Below, in pieces: positions 7,914 to 16,918 of a stretch of 32,758 nt of DNA (position 1 is the stretch's first letter; each line of letters starts with the position of its first letter). The position numbers and the translations under genes were made by a program. Source of the stretch: Chromatiales bacterium (GTDB lineage Bacteria; Pseudomonadota; Gammaproteobacteria; Steroidobacterales; Woeseiaceae); assembly GCA_004282875.1 (NCBI GenBank), contig SHLT01000023.1, positions 1-32,758 of the forward strand. The letters are read 5' to 3'. The notes below the pieces were generated by a model. It was given only the letters and a program-made list of their open reading frames with translations, was not told the origin of the DNA and did no database searches.

Positions 7914-9944
7914 ATGTCCAGAAGCCTTTCGCCAATCAGCGCCGCCGCCGTTTTCTTGCTTGCTATCGTGGCAGCGCTTGCCGGTTGCCTGCCTGCTGCC
8001 GGTGTATTTTCGCCAGATGGCGAGATTGAATTCAGGGTCAATATTGACACCAAGGGTCAGCCCGGCTACGAGGTTCGCCACGAGGGCGTCAGCGTGGTCG
8101 GCTGGTCGCGCCTCGGCATCGAATTCACCGACGGTGCATCCGCAGTCGGACGTTACCGCCTCGCCGATATCGAGCGCAACCAGCGCGACGCAACCTGGGA
8201 GCAGCCATGGGGCGAGCGTCGCGTCGTGCGCGACCGACATAACGAAATGGTCGTTACGCTCGCCAGCAAGGAGGGCGTCGATTTTCGTGTGCGGGTTCGC
8301 GTGTTCGACGACGGTGTTGGCTTTCGCTACGAGTTTGACGGCGACAGCCAGGTTGCAATCAAGCGTGAGTGGACCCAGATAAACCTCGCGGGCCCGGCCA
8401 CCGCCTGGTGGCAGCCGGCGAACGGCAAGGTTCGCTATGAGCACCTGTATGAAGCCACGCCACTTGCCGAAATGGAGGCTGCGCACACACCCGTTACACT
8501 TGTACGGGACGATGGCTTGCACGTCGCCGTGCATGAGGCTGCCCTGGTCGACTACGCGGCCTACACATTGGCTCCGACAGACGGTGGCGGGTTCCATACG
8601 GAACTGCGCCCGTGGTCGGATGGAATCGCGGTGCGGACTGCACGACCGTTCACGACGCCCTGGCGGACACTGCAGATTGCCGAAGATGCCAGTGGGCTCA
8701 TCAACTCAGACCTGATCCTGAATCTCAATGAGGCCAACGTGCTGGGTGACGTGTCCTGGGTCGAGCCCGGTAAATACGTCGGCATCTGGTGGGAAATGCA
8801 CCTGGGTCTGAAGACCTGGGAAGAAGGGCCGCGACATGGGGCGACAACAGCCAATGCCAGGCGCTACATCGATTTTGCGGCGGACCATGGTTTCGATGGT
8901 GTGCTCGTGGAAGGCTGGAACAAGGGTTGGCACGGACCGTTCAATTACACTGAAGCCTACGATGACTTCGACCTCGACGGCGTGGTCGACTACGCCCGGG
9001 ATCGCGACGTTTACCTGATCGCTCATCATGAGACCTACGGCGATGTGCCCTCATACGAGACGCAGATGGAAGCCGCGATGGATGTTCTGGCTGACGCGGG
9101 TATCCCGCAGGTCAAGACCGGCTACGTTGCAGATGCCGGTGCCTTGCGTGGGGTTGACGCGAATGGCGAGGAGGCGCAGGTCTGGCACGACAGCCAGTTC
9201 CACGTCCAGCACTTGCTGCGGAACGTGCGTGCGGCAGCGCAGCGTCGTGTGGCCGTGAACACGCACGAGCCGGTCAAGGACACGGGTCTGCGTCGGACCT
9301 ACCCCAACTGGCTGACGCGCGAAGGTTCGCGCGGGCAGGAATTTGCGATCTGGGGTGAGATTCCCAATCCGCCCGAACACACGGTCGTCCTGGTGCATAC
9401 GCGCATGCTAGGCGGCCCTATGGACTTCACGCCGGGCATGTTCGATCTGTACCCGGTACGCGATGGCGAGCAGAAACGGATTCAGACGACGTTAGCGAAG
9501 CAACTTGCGCTGTACGTCGTGCTGTACAGTCCGATGCAGATGGTCCCGGACTTGCCTGAGAACTACGCAACGCACCCGACCGCATTTCAGTTTGTTGTCG
9601 ACGTGCCGACCGATTGGGAAGAGAGTATCGCGCTGGATGGTGCCGTTGGTGACTTCGTGGTGATGGCAAGACGCGAACGTGGCGGCGATGACTGGTATCT
9701 CGGGGCCATAACTGACGAGGAGGCGCGCCATGTGTCCGTGCCGCTGCACATGCTGGATGCGGGCGTAGACTACGTCGCGGAGATCTATCGCGATGGCGAC
9801 GACGGCCACTGGAATGACAATCCTTACGCGCTGACAATTGAGCGCCGGGATATTTCCAGCGACACGACACTTGAATTATGGTTGGCTGCGGGGGGTGGCA
9901 CAGCCGTGCGCTTCAGGCCACAAGAGGGGGCATTAGAAGAATGA
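7914..9944 (+). CDS. GH97 alpha-glucosidase (SusB-like) lipoprotein
   Basis: The 676-residue protein starts with a lipoprotein signal ending in LAGC (Cys25). Residues about 32-275 form the N-terminal beta-super-sandwich of GH97, about 280-560 the barrel, and the rest the C-terminal beta domain. Family hallmarks are IWWEMHLG, VEGWNKGW, HHETYGD, NTHEPVKDTG, LTREGSRGQE and GGPMDFTPGMF. Glu452, Glu470 and Glu476 have the same 18- and 6-residue spacing as Glu508/526/532 of Bacteroides SusB, which points to the inverting, calcium-dependent alpha-glucosidase type rather than the retaining alpha-galactosidase type. It would release glucose from maltodextrin ends in the periplasm or at a membrane. No clear Shine-Dalgarno sequence precedes the ATG. 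It is the first gene of an operon, and its TGA overlaps the ATG of the transporter (ATGA). Confidence 0.93.
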   Translation: MSRSLSPISAAAVFLLAIVAALAGCLPAAGVFSPDGEIEFRVNIDTKGQPGYEVRHEGVSVVGWSRLGIEFTDGASAVGRYRLADIERNQRDATWEQPWGERRVVRDRHNEMVVTLASKEGVDFRVRVRVFDDGVGFRYEFDGDSQVAIKREWTQINLAGPATAWWQPANGKVRYEHLYEATPLAEMEAAHTPVTLVRDDGLHVAVHEAALVDYAAYTLAPTDGGGFHTELRPWSDGIAVRTARPFTTPWRTLQIAEDASGLINSDLILNLNEANVLGDVSWVEPGKYVGIWWEMHLGLKTWEEGPRHGATTANARRYIDFAADHGFDGVLVEGWNKGWHGPFNYTEAYDDFDLDGVVDYARDRDVYLIAHHETYGDVPSYETQMEAAMDVLADAGIPQVKTGYVADAGALRGVDANGEEAQVWHDSQFHVQHLLRNVRAAAQRRVAVNTHEPVKDTGLRRTYPNWLTREGSRGQEFAIWGEIPNPPEHTVVLVHTRMLGGPMDFTPGMFDLYPVRDGEQKRIQTTLAKQLALYVVLYSPMQMVPDLPENYATHPTAFQFVVDVPTDWEESIALDGAVGDFVVMARRERGGDDWYLGAITDEEARHVSVPLHMLDAGVDYVAEIYRDGDDGHWNDNPYALTIERRDISSDTTLELWLAAGGGTAVRFRPQEGALEE

Positions 9945-11446
9945 AACAGAAGCCTGTACTAAGTTTTTGGCAAATCTGGAATATGTGTTTCGGATTCCTT
10001 GGAATCCAGATGGGCTTCGCGCTGCAAAACGCGAACGTCAGCCGCATCTTCCAGACGCTCGGCGCAGCCGTCGACGAGATACCCATCCTGTGGGTCGCGG
10101 CGCCGCTGACGGGACTCATCGTGCAGCCGATCATCGGCTACATGTCCGATCGCACCTGGAATCGACTTGGCCGCCGCCGTCCTTACTTCCTTGTAGGCGC
10201 AATTCTTGCGTCGCTGGCACTGTTTGTCATGCCTAATTCGCCGTACCTGTGGTTTGCGGCCGGCATGCTTTGGATCATGGATGCGAGCATCAATGTCTCG
10301 ATGGAACCGTTTCGTGCTTTTGTGGGCGACATGCTGCCGGAAAAGCAGCGCACGTCCGGGTTCGCGATGCAGACGTTCTTCATCGGCGTCGGCGCGGTCA
10401 TCGCATCGGCATTGCCGTGGGTCATGACCAACTGGTTCGAGGTCAGCAATACAGCGCCTGCCGGCGAAATTCCTGAGTCTGTCAAGATCGCATTCTACGT
10501 GGGCGGTGCGGCGTTTCTGCTGGCCGTGTCGTGGACGGTTTTCCGTTCCCGCGAGTACTCGCCCGAACAGCTTGCCGAGTTCGAGGCGATGCGCGACAAG
10601 ACCGGCGAAGACGCGGTGCCGACGTTGCGCGCCGCTGTGAAATACAGGAACGGCGGGCTTCTCTGGCTCGTCGTAGGGGCGGCGCTCCTGTTCTGGATTG
10701 TGAAGGCCGAACTCGACAAGGAACTCTACATTCTCGGCGGCGGCATCGCGGCCTTCGGCCTCTTCCAGTTACTTGCCTCGTTGCTGCAGGGCAAGGGCGC
10801 AACCGAGAACGGCTTTTATGAAATCATGCACGATCTGTTTCATATGCCACGGGCTATGCGGCAACTCGCTATCGTGCAGTTCTTCTCCTGGTTTGCGTTG
10901 TTCGCGATGTGGATTTACGGGACCTCGGCGGTGACGAGCTATCACTTTGGCGCCACGGATGTCACGTCGGCAGCATTCAATGATGGCGCGGACTGGAATG
11001 GCATATTGTTCGCGTCGTACAACCTGTTTGCGGCGCTGGCTGCGATCGCGATTCCGTTCGTTGCCAATCGCCTTGGGTGCCGCGTCAGTCACATGATTAA
11101 TCTGAGTCTTGGCGGCATCGGACTCATCAGCTTTTACTTCATCGGAAACCCGAAGCTGCTGCTCATCTCGATGGTCGGCGTCGGATTCGCGTGGGCCTCG
11201 ATCCTCTCGCTGCCTTATGCGTTGCTGTCGAATAACCTGCCGGCGCAAAAGATGGGCGTGTATATGGGGATCTTTAATTTCTTCATTGTTATCCCGCAGT
11301 TGGTCGCGGCGAGCATCCTGGGTCTGTTGCTGCGCGAGTTCTTCGACCTGCAGCCGATCTTTGGCCTGGTCATCGGCGGTGTTTCGCTACTGATCGCCGG
11401 CGCGGTGACCTTGCTCGTCGACAAGTCGGCAGAGCCCACAGCATGA
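9941..11446 (+). CDS. MFS sugar transporter, SLC45/maltose-sucrose type
   Basis: The 501-residue inner-membrane protein begins at the ATG that overlaps the GH97 stop codon; a purine-rich AAGAGGGGG lies upstream. About twelve hydrophobic segments are present. The loop between helices 2 and 3 holds the MFS motif GYMSDRTWNRLGRRRPYF (66-83), and the N-terminus (FWQIWNMCFGFLGIQMGFAL) is typical of the glycoside-pentoside-hexuronide/SLC45-like carriers found in maltose and sucrose loci. A longer start at 9878 exists but would lie entirely within the GH97 coding end. Its position between two exported alpha-glucan hydrolases suggests proton-coupled import of maltose or glucose released by them. The exact sugar is inferred from context. 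The stop codon overlaps the next ATG (ATGA), so the three genes are probably translated in a coupled way. Confidence 0.9.
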   Translation: MKQKPVLSFWQIWNMCFGFLGIQMGFALQNANVSRIFQTLGAAVDEIPILWVAAPLTGLIVQPIIGYMSDRTWNRLGRRRPYFLVGAILASLALFVMPNSPYLWFAAGMLWIMDASINVSMEPFRAFVGDMLPEKQRTSGFAMQTFFIGVGAVIASALPWVMTNWFEVSNTAPAGEIPESVKIAFYVGGAAFLLAVSWTVFRSREYSPEQLAEFEAMRDKTGEDAVPTLRAAVKYRNGGLLWLVVGAALLFWIVKAELDKELYILGGGIAAFGLFQLLASLLQGKGATENGFYEIMHDLFHMPRAMRQLAIVQFFSWFALFAMWIYGTSAVTSYHFGATDVTSAAFNDGADWNGILFASYNLFAALAAIAIPFVANRLGCRVSHMINLSLGGIGLISFYFIGNPKLLLISMVGVGFAWASILSLPYALLSNNLPAQKMGVYMGIFNFFIVIPQLVAASILGLLLREFFDLQPIFGLVIGGVSLLIAGAVTLLVDKSAEPTA

Positions 11447-13128
11447 GAATCATCGTTGCGGGAATCGCCGTTTTACTGGCGTCGTGCGCGTCGCAAAACG
11501 ATGCAGTTCGTGAAAGCCGTGATTACTACGGGACGCTGGAGCCGTTCGCGGCCGAGGCCGTGTATTTCCTGTTGACCGACCGCTTCGTCGACGGTGATCC
11601 GTCCAACAATTTTCCTGAGCAGGGCGGTGGGCCGGATACGCGCACGTTCAACAGGCCGATTCACGTGCCCGGTTACGAGCCCGCGAACATGGGCTACCTC
11701 GGCGGTGACTTCAAAGGAGTACTCGACAACGCAGCTTATATAGCGGACATGGGTTTCACGGCTATCTGGACAACACCCATCGTCGATAACCCGGATGAGG
11801 CCTTTACCGGCAGCAGGGTCCCTGGCAGGGGGCCGGGCGGCGACAAAGGTAAGTCCGGGTTCCACGGCTACTGGGGCGTGAACTTCTTCGTCGTCGACGA
11901 GCACCTGGAGTCTGACGGTCTGACGTTTGCGGACTTCACCGGCCAACTGCAACGCGCGCACGATCTCAAGTATGTTCTCGACGTGGTGTGCAACCATGGG
12001 TCACCGGCTTACACGATGCCGGCAGACCAGCCCGATTTCGGCGAATTGTATGACGCTGCGGGCGAGTTGGTTGCGGACCACCAGAATCTCCATCCGTCCG
12101 AGCTTGATGCAAATAATCCGCTACATGCCTTTTACAATCGCGAACCCGGTTTGGGTGAATTGTCCGACCTGAACGAAACCAATCCCGAGGTTCTCGATTA
12201 TTTCGTGGCTGCCTATGCGCAATGGCTCGACCAGGGTGTCGATGCTTTCCGGATCGATACGATCGCGCACATGCCGCACGCATACTGGAAGGCGTTCAGC
12301 GACAGGATTCGGGAGAAGCGCCCGGGATTGTTCATGTTCTCGGAGAACTTCGCCTACGATGCGACCGCTATTGCCCCGAATACCTGGCCGGAAAACGGAA
12401 AGATCAGCGTCCTCGATTTCCCGGGCAAGCAGGCGATGAATCGGGTATTCGCGGATGGTGAAAACTACAGTGAACTGGCCGACTACCTGCATCTGGAGTC
12501 CGGTCTCTACGACAATCCCTACGACCTGATGACCTTCTACGACAATCACGACATGGACCGGATGAACGCCGCGACACACGGCTTCATCGACGCCAACAAC
12601 TGGCTGTTCACGAGTCGTGGCATACCCGTCGTCTATTACGGTTCGGAGATCGGCTTCGAGGCGGGTACAAACGAGCACACGGGTAACCGCAATTACTTCG
12701 GGCAGGACAATATTGATGGTGCCGCGTCGCACCCGATTCACGCGGCGCTCACGCGGATCGCCAACATCCGTAAGAATTCAGTCGCACTGCAGCGGGGCCT
12801 GCAGGTGTATACGGGCTTCGGCGCCCGCTCGGCGAGCTTTTTTCGCGTGTATCAAAAAGACGGCGTGCGCCAGACCGCACTCGTGCTGCTCAATGGTGGC
12901 GACGAAGCCGTCACGATGGAGTTTGGTCAGCTACCGGCAAGCGGTGCCTGGAAGGATGCGGTGACAGGACATATCGTCCAGGTCGACGACGACTTTACGG
13001 GCCTGGTACAAGAGATCGCACCCCACGGCGTACGCGTCTACCTCAACGACGCACCGCTCACGCACCCGGAGTTTGTCAAGCTACTGGATGAGGCGCAGGC
13101 AGCTAAAGTGCGCCGCAAGACGCCCTGA
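11443..13128 (+). CDS. GH13 alpha-amylase family lipoprotein
   Basis: The 561-residue protein opens with a short lipoprotein signal, MRIIVAGIAVLLASC (Cys15). GH13 regions are complete: region I DVVCNH (180-185), region II GVDAFRID with nucleophile Asp272, region III FMFSENF with acid/base Glu301, and region IV FYDNHD with Asp370. AVYFLLTDRFVDGDPSNNF near the N-terminus is the usual first strand of secreted amylases and CGTase-like enzymes, and the long loop around residues 55-80 and 120-140 also resembles that group. There is no starch-binding domain; a short C-terminal sandwich ends the protein. It is the last gene of the GH97-transporter-amylase operon. Its 3' end overlaps the convergent LacI-family gene by 26 bp. 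Hydrolysis or transglycosylation of maltodextrin is expected; the product pattern cannot be read from sequence. Confidence 0.92.
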   Translation: MRIIVAGIAVLLASCASQNDAVRESRDYYGTLEPFAAEAVYFLLTDRFVDGDPSNNFPEQGGGPDTRTFNRPIHVPGYEPANMGYLGGDFKGVLDNAAYIADMGFTAIWTTPIVDNPDEAFTGSRVPGRGPGGDKGKSGFHGYWGVNFFVVDEHLESDGLTFADFTGQLQRAHDLKYVLDVVCNHGSPAYTMPADQPDFGELYDAAGELVADHQNLHPSELDANNPLHAFYNREPGLGELSDLNETNPEVLDYFVAAYAQWLDQGVDAFRIDTIAHMPHAYWKAFSDRIREKRPGLFMFSENFAYDATAIAPNTWPENGKISVLDFPGKQAMNRVFADGENYSELADYLHLESGLYDNPYDLMTFYDNHDMDRMNAATHGFIDANNWLFTSRGIPVVYYGSEIGFEAGTNEHTGNRNYFGQDNIDGAASHPIHAALTRIANIRKNSVALQRGLQVYTGFGARSASFFRVYQKDGVRQTALVLLNGGDEAVTMEFGQLPASGAWKDAVTGHIVQVDDDFTGLVQEIAPHGVRVYLNDAPLTHPEFVKLLDEAQAAKVRRKTP

Positions 13129-14131
13129 CGATAAGGCGCGGTGCCATTTGCGTGGATTCAACGGGCTCGCCTTCGATCAGGCCGACGATGCCGTGCACCA
13201 GGCCATCGGCGGCCTGCCTGATGTCCTGCCGAACGGTGGTGAGTGCGGGGGTAACGTGGCCGGCCAGCGAAATGTCATCGAAGCCCACCACAGCAATATC
13301 GTCGGGAATGGTGTAGCCGTTATCTTCGAGCGCCCGCATGGCATCGATAGCGATGACGTCAGTAACCGCGAAGATGGCGTCGAATTCGACGTCCCGCGAC
13401 AGCAAATCGAGAGCGGCCCGATAGCCTTCTCCCTCGGAACTCATGGCATCGACTTTTAGCCTGTCGTCGGGCTCGAGGCCGGCGTCGAGCAGCGCCTTGC
13501 GGTAGCCGTCATAACGGGCGGCCAGTTCCGGCGATCGCTGGGATGTGCTGCCCAGGAAAGCGATGCGTTGGCGACCGAGGCCGAGCAGGTGCCGAGTTGC
13601 CTGGTCGCCGCCATCGACGTTGTCGCAGCTGATGGAATGCCCGGGCTGATTGTCGATTATCGGTCCCCAGATCATGAAGCGCGTGTTGGCCCGCGCCAGC
13701 GCCTCGATCTTCTCGTGATAGGTGAGGTAGTCGCCATAACCGAGAAGGATCAGGCCGTCGGCCCGATTGCTGGCCTGGTACTCAATATGCCAGTCGTCAG
13801 TCAGTTGCTGCATGGAGATCAGCACATCGTAGCCCAACCCTGACGCAGCGCGGGTGATGTAACCCAGCATCGATAGGAAGAACGGATTGATCTGTGCGTC
13901 TTCGCCCTCGGTTTCGTCAAACAGGAGCAGCGCAATCGTGTTGCTTTGCTGGGTCCGCAGACCGGCTGCATTGCGGTTTACGAAGTAGTTCAATTCGCGT
14001 GCGATTTGCTGCACACGTTCGCGCGTTTCCTTGCGCACGAGGGGACTGTTGCGCAGCGCACGCGAGACGGTTGCCTGCGACACGCCGGCGATCTCGGCAA
14101 TATCCCGCGATGTCGGGTTGTCTACCTTCAT
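13103..14131 (-). CDS. LacI-family transcriptional regulator
   Basis: The 342-residue protein has an N-terminal LacI helix-turn-helix (residues 7-27, SRDIAEIAGVSQATVSRAL), hinge helix around LNYFVNRNAAGLR, and a periplasmic-binding-protein-like sugar domain (about 60-342) with FDAIFAVTDVIAIDAMRAL and DDIAVVGFDDI, both standard in the family. It is therefore a DNA-binding repressor or activator released or recruited by a sugar. The adjacent convergent alpha-glucan operon makes it the best candidate regulator of that locus. It is not transcribed alone: its ATG overlaps the stop of the DUF2189 gene (ATGA, 14131-14128), placing it at the end of the methyltransferase-GT4-DUF2189 operon. The 3' end overlaps the amylase gene by 26 bp. 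The family call is certain; the maltodextrin role is inferred. Confidence 0.92.
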   Translation of the reverse strand: MKVDNPTSRDIAEIAGVSQATVSRALRNSPLVRKETRERVQQIARELNYFVNRNAAGLRTQQSNTIALLLFDETEGEDAQINPFFLSMLGYITRAASGLGYDVLISMQQLTDDWHIEYQASNRADGLILLGYGDYLTYHEKIEALARANTRFMIWGPIIDNQPGHSISCDNVDGGDQATRHLLGLGRQRIAFLGSTSQRSPELAARYDGYRKALLDAGLEPDDRLKVDAMSSEGEGYRAALDLLSRDVEFDAIFAVTDVIAIDAMRALEDNGYTIPDDIAVVGFDDISLAGHVTPALTTVRQDIRQAADGLVHGIVGLIEGEPVESTQMAPRLIVRASCGAL

Positions 14132-14964
14132 TCAGTATGCTCACCTTCCGCGACGGTATCATTGCGGGGCACAGACGTAATTCCGACTTCATGCCTGGGG
14201 AAATCATCGGCAATGATCGTTTCAAGGTAGCCGTGCCACGCGGCGTAGCCAATTACCGGGATGATGACAATGAGCCCGACAAACACCGTGGCGACGCCAA
14301 GCAGCAACAAGACAACGACCAGTGACAGCCACACAATCATAGCGCGTTTGTTTCGCAGTACGGCGTTTACGGATGTGACGATCGCAGTAATGCTGTCGAC
14401 GTCCCGATGCATGATCATCGGTAACGAGAATGCGCTTGCTGAAAACGTGACCGCGGCAAACACGGCGCCGATCATGGAACCGAAGCCCAGGTACATGAAC
14501 CAGTCCTTGAACGTCGGGTCGCCGTCGGTCGGGAAGAACACGCTAACCATCACGGCCGCCCGCGCCCACACGAGGAAAATGACGAGCAGGGCAAGTGCGA
14601 AGATCATCTCGTTGCCGAAGTGGCGTTTCCAGGCAGCGCGCGCGCTGCGGGCCATTTGCGGGTCCTGGCCGCGCTCGAGTTGCGCGCTGATGGCGTACAG
14701 GCCGATGCAGGTCAGCGGTGCGATGAAGACGAAGCCGCCGAGCATGGCGTACATGATCCACTGGCCGCCCTTGAACCAGGCCAGCAGGCTGACGCTGGCA
14801 ATCAGGATAGCGACGGTCAGGCCGTAGGCCAGGCTGTGCTGCGGTGCGCGGACCAGGTCCCTGATGCCGAGCCGCAGCCACCTGAACGGCGCAATAGGAG
14901 AAAGCTTTTTGCAAGGCGCTACAAATGGCAGTTCGTCGCGGTCCGGCGCGGCTTGCTCGGTCAT
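14128..14964 (-). CDS. DUF2189 integral membrane protein
   Basis: The 278-residue protein has a hydrophilic N-terminus of about 40 residues, then six hydrophobic segments (approximately 47-63, 70-92, 120-138, 155-178, 208-232 and 233-245, some possibly merging) and a charged tail. The opening FRWLRLGIRDLVRAPQHSLA followed by helices is the pattern of the DUF2189 family (sometimes named for distant similarity to cytochrome oxidase subunit I). No function is established for the family. A purine-rich GGGGGACCAGGAT lies just before the start. It follows the glycosyltransferase by 21 bp and overlaps the LacI-family gene by 4 bp, so it is probably co-translated with the regulator. Confidence 0.85.
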   Translation of the reverse strand: MTEQAAPDRDELPFVAPCKKLSPIAPFRWLRLGIRDLVRAPQHSLAYGLTVAILIASVSLLAWFKGGQWIMYAMLGGFVFIAPLTCIGLYAISAQLERGQDPQMARSARAAWKRHFGNEMIFALALLVIFLVWARAAVMVSVFFPTDGDPTFKDWFMYLGFGSMIGAVFAAVTFSASAFSLPMIMHRDVDSITAIVTSVNAVLRNKRAMIVWLSLVVVLLLLGVATVFVGLIVIIPVIGYAAWHGYLETIIADDFPRHEVGITSVPRNDTVAEGEHTE

Positions 14965-14985
14965 ATCCTGGTCCCCCTGGTCGGA

Positions 14986-16080
14986 TTAGTCCGGATTTGG
15001 CACGAGTTCCTTATATAAGGCGATCGTCTTCAGGACAGTGTCATCATTTCTGAAGGCCGTTGCAATCCGTTCGCGCGCGGCAACGCCCATTCGCCGGCGC
15101 AAACTGTCATCTCGATAAAGCGTCTCAATCGCATTTGCGATCGCCTGGGCGTCTTTCGGCGGCACCACGATGCCCGAAACGCCATCGACCACCAGTTCCG
15201 GGCTGCCGCCGGTATCCGTGACGATGGGCGGGACGCGGTAGACCATGGCCTCGATTATGGCCCGCGCGAGGCCCTCTCGTTTGGTCGACGGCATGCAGAA
15301 AACGTCGCAGGCTGCGCTTAACTCCGGGGCGTTGGTGACGTATCCGGCCCGGTGAATACGATCTTTCGCCGGGCTGCGCGCGATGCGCCGCGTCAGTTTC
15401 GGAGCGTCCATGTGGCCGACGAGCATGAGGTGGACGGGTACGTCATCCGGCAGCGCCTCGATGGCGTCGATGAGGTAGTCGATGCCCTTGCGCGGCCGGT
15501 AGTTTGCGGTACAGCCGACGACGAATGCGCCGTCGGGAATGCCTTGCTCAGAGAGGTCGGCCGGCGTTGCCGTGTACCATTCGAGCTTGTGGCCCTTGTG
15601 AATGGTTACGGGCCGCTCGGCGGGCATCCGCAGGAAGGCGGGCTGCATCTCCAGGAAATGACGGCGGATCGCGTCGGCGACGCAGATGATGCGGTCGATG
15701 CGGGGGTTCAGATAACGCATCCACGACATTGGGTCGAGAAAGCCGACGGCGCCGACGATGCCCCGGTAACAAACCACTTTGACGGGCAGGCCCTTGCAGG
15801 CGCGCAGGCCGTTGCTGACCGCCTTGTTATTGTAGGTGTGCATGATGTGGTAGCGGCCGCGAATGAGTTCTTCGCGCAGTGCGGCGATACCGGCTTTGTT
15901 GAAATTGGTCGGCAGGCGGATGTCCACCGTCGGCACGCCGGCATCCGTCAGCGTCTTGTGATTCGGGTGGTCCTCGGGACAGACAACCGTGACCTCGATG
16001 CCCGCCTCGTGCATTCCGATAAAGGTCGCGACGGACGGCCGGTCGGCGCTTTCCGTGATGCAGAGTGACCTGATCGGCAT
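14986..16080 (-). CDS. Glycosyltransferase family 4 protein
   Basis: The 364-residue protein shows a GT-B fold: an N-terminal acceptor half (residues 1-175, with YHIMHTYNNKA and a later CVADAIRRHF) and a C-terminal nucleotide-sugar half starting at VVGCTANYRPRKGIDYLIDA. The diagnostic GT4 E-x7-E motif is EGLARAIIE (Glu269 and Glu277), followed by PPIVTDTGGSPELVVDGVSG. It should move a sugar from an NDP-sugar to an acceptor in the cytoplasm, most likely for a surface glycan. No signal peptide or membrane span is evident. It follows the methyltransferase by 8 bp and is followed by DUF2189, so the four minus-strand genes look like one operon. Donor and acceptor cannot be deduced. Confidence 0.9.
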   Translation of the reverse strand: MPIRSLCITESADRPSVATFIGMHEAGIEVTVVCPEDHPNHKTLTDAGVPTVDIRLPTNFNKAGIAALREELIRGRYHIMHTYNNKAVSNGLRACKGLPVKVVCYRGIVGAVGFLDPMSWMRYLNPRIDRIICVADAIRRHFLEMQPAFLRMPAERPVTIHKGHKLEWYTATPADLSEQGIPDGAFVVGCTANYRPRKGIDYLIDAIEALPDDVPVHLMLVGHMDAPKLTRRIARSPAKDRIHRAGYVTNAPELSAACDVFCMPSTKREGLARAIIEAMVYRVPPIVTDTGGSPELVVDGVSGIVVPPKDAQAIANAIETLYRDDSLRRRMGVAARERIATAFRNDDTVLKTIALYKELVPNPD

Positions 16081-16088
16081 CGGTGGCG

Positions 16089-16787
16089 CTAGCCCGCGTA
16101 GTCCGGATTCTCGAGAATACGGACGGCGACCTGCTGCCCCGTCACCGAGAAACAGATGTACTCGTAGCGCAGCCCTGAGCGCTCCACAAACTCCTGAAAC
16201 GCCTTGAACTCGTGCTCCTGCCAGCGGTGGAAATTGTAGTACTCGTCAAACAGCACGATGGCACCGGGCTGCAGCCGACTGCCGAGCGCGTCGAAGATCG
16301 TCACGGTGGACGAATACAGATCGCAGTCGACGTGCAGGAACGCAACGGGATCCGTGTGCTTCTCGAGGAAGCCGGGCAAGGTCGCATCAAAATAACCGAC
16401 CTGGAATTCGACGTTGTCGGGCACCTTGGGCAATTTTTTCTGGGCGAACGCGCCGACAGGATTACCATTCCAGTACTCCTGGATGCCGTCGAACGAGTCG
16501 AAGCCATAGACGGTGCCGTCGACCTGCGGCGCGATCCAGCGCATGGACTTGCCCCGTCCCACGCCAAACTCGAGATAGAGGCCTTCCTTGCGAACCTGGC
16601 CCAGCGTGTAGTCAACCAGGGCGGGGTGCTTCTCGAAGAAGGGCGCGTCGATCATCTTGGCCTTGATGTAGTCAAGAGTCTGTTGCTTGGCTTCGAGGTT
16701 CATGTCGACGAGCAGGTTCGACGCATGGTGCTTGAGCATAAAGCGCCGAAAAATAAACTCGCTGAGGGTACGTTTGAATAAGGGCAT
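16089..16787 (-). CDS. TylF/MycF-type class I SAM-dependent methyltransferase
   Basis: From the ATG at 16787 the protein has 232 residues. The SAM-binding motif I is LEFGVGRGKS (about 72-81), followed by YGFDSFDGIQEYW, then FLHVDCDLYSST (150-161) and LFDEYYN (179-185); these are the metal- and substrate-site features of macrocin O-methyltransferase-like enzymes. Such proteins methylate sugar hydroxyls, and the next gene is a glycosyltransferase, so methylation of a surface sugar is a reasonable inference. A GTG at 16862 would add 25 residues; the ATG start is preferred because MPLFKRTLSEF begins the part that looks conserved, but no strong Shine-Dalgarno sequence decides it. First gene of the minus-strand operon, divergent from the EAL-domain gene. 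Confidence 0.83.
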   Translation of the reverse strand: MPLFKRTLSEFIFRRFMLKHHASNLLVDMNLEAKQQTLDYIKAKMIDAPFFEKHPALVDYTLGQVRKEGLYLEFGVGRGKSMRWIAPQVDGTVYGFDSFDGIQEYWNGNPVGAFAQKKLPKVPDNVEFQVGYFDATLPGFLEKHTDPVAFLHVDCDLYSSTVTIFDALGSRLQPGAIVLFDEYYNFHRWQEHEFKAFQEFVERSGLRYEYICFSVTGQQVAVRILENPDYAG

Positions 16788-16918
16788 CGATTCGCTCGAA
16801 AAGGGGCAATCCAACGCCGCGTAAGGTACCACAAGCGTGCTCCAGATAGTGCGCTGCGTCACGGATCAGGGGCCGGATCGGCCGTAAACTGTGGGTCTTA
16901 TTGTCAAATTTATCAGCG

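Noticed and set aside
7815-8597. Minus-strand open frame of about 260 codons covering the GH97 5' end and the divergent promoter region
   Set aside because: No domain, crosses the likely operator and lies opposite conserved GH97 sequence.
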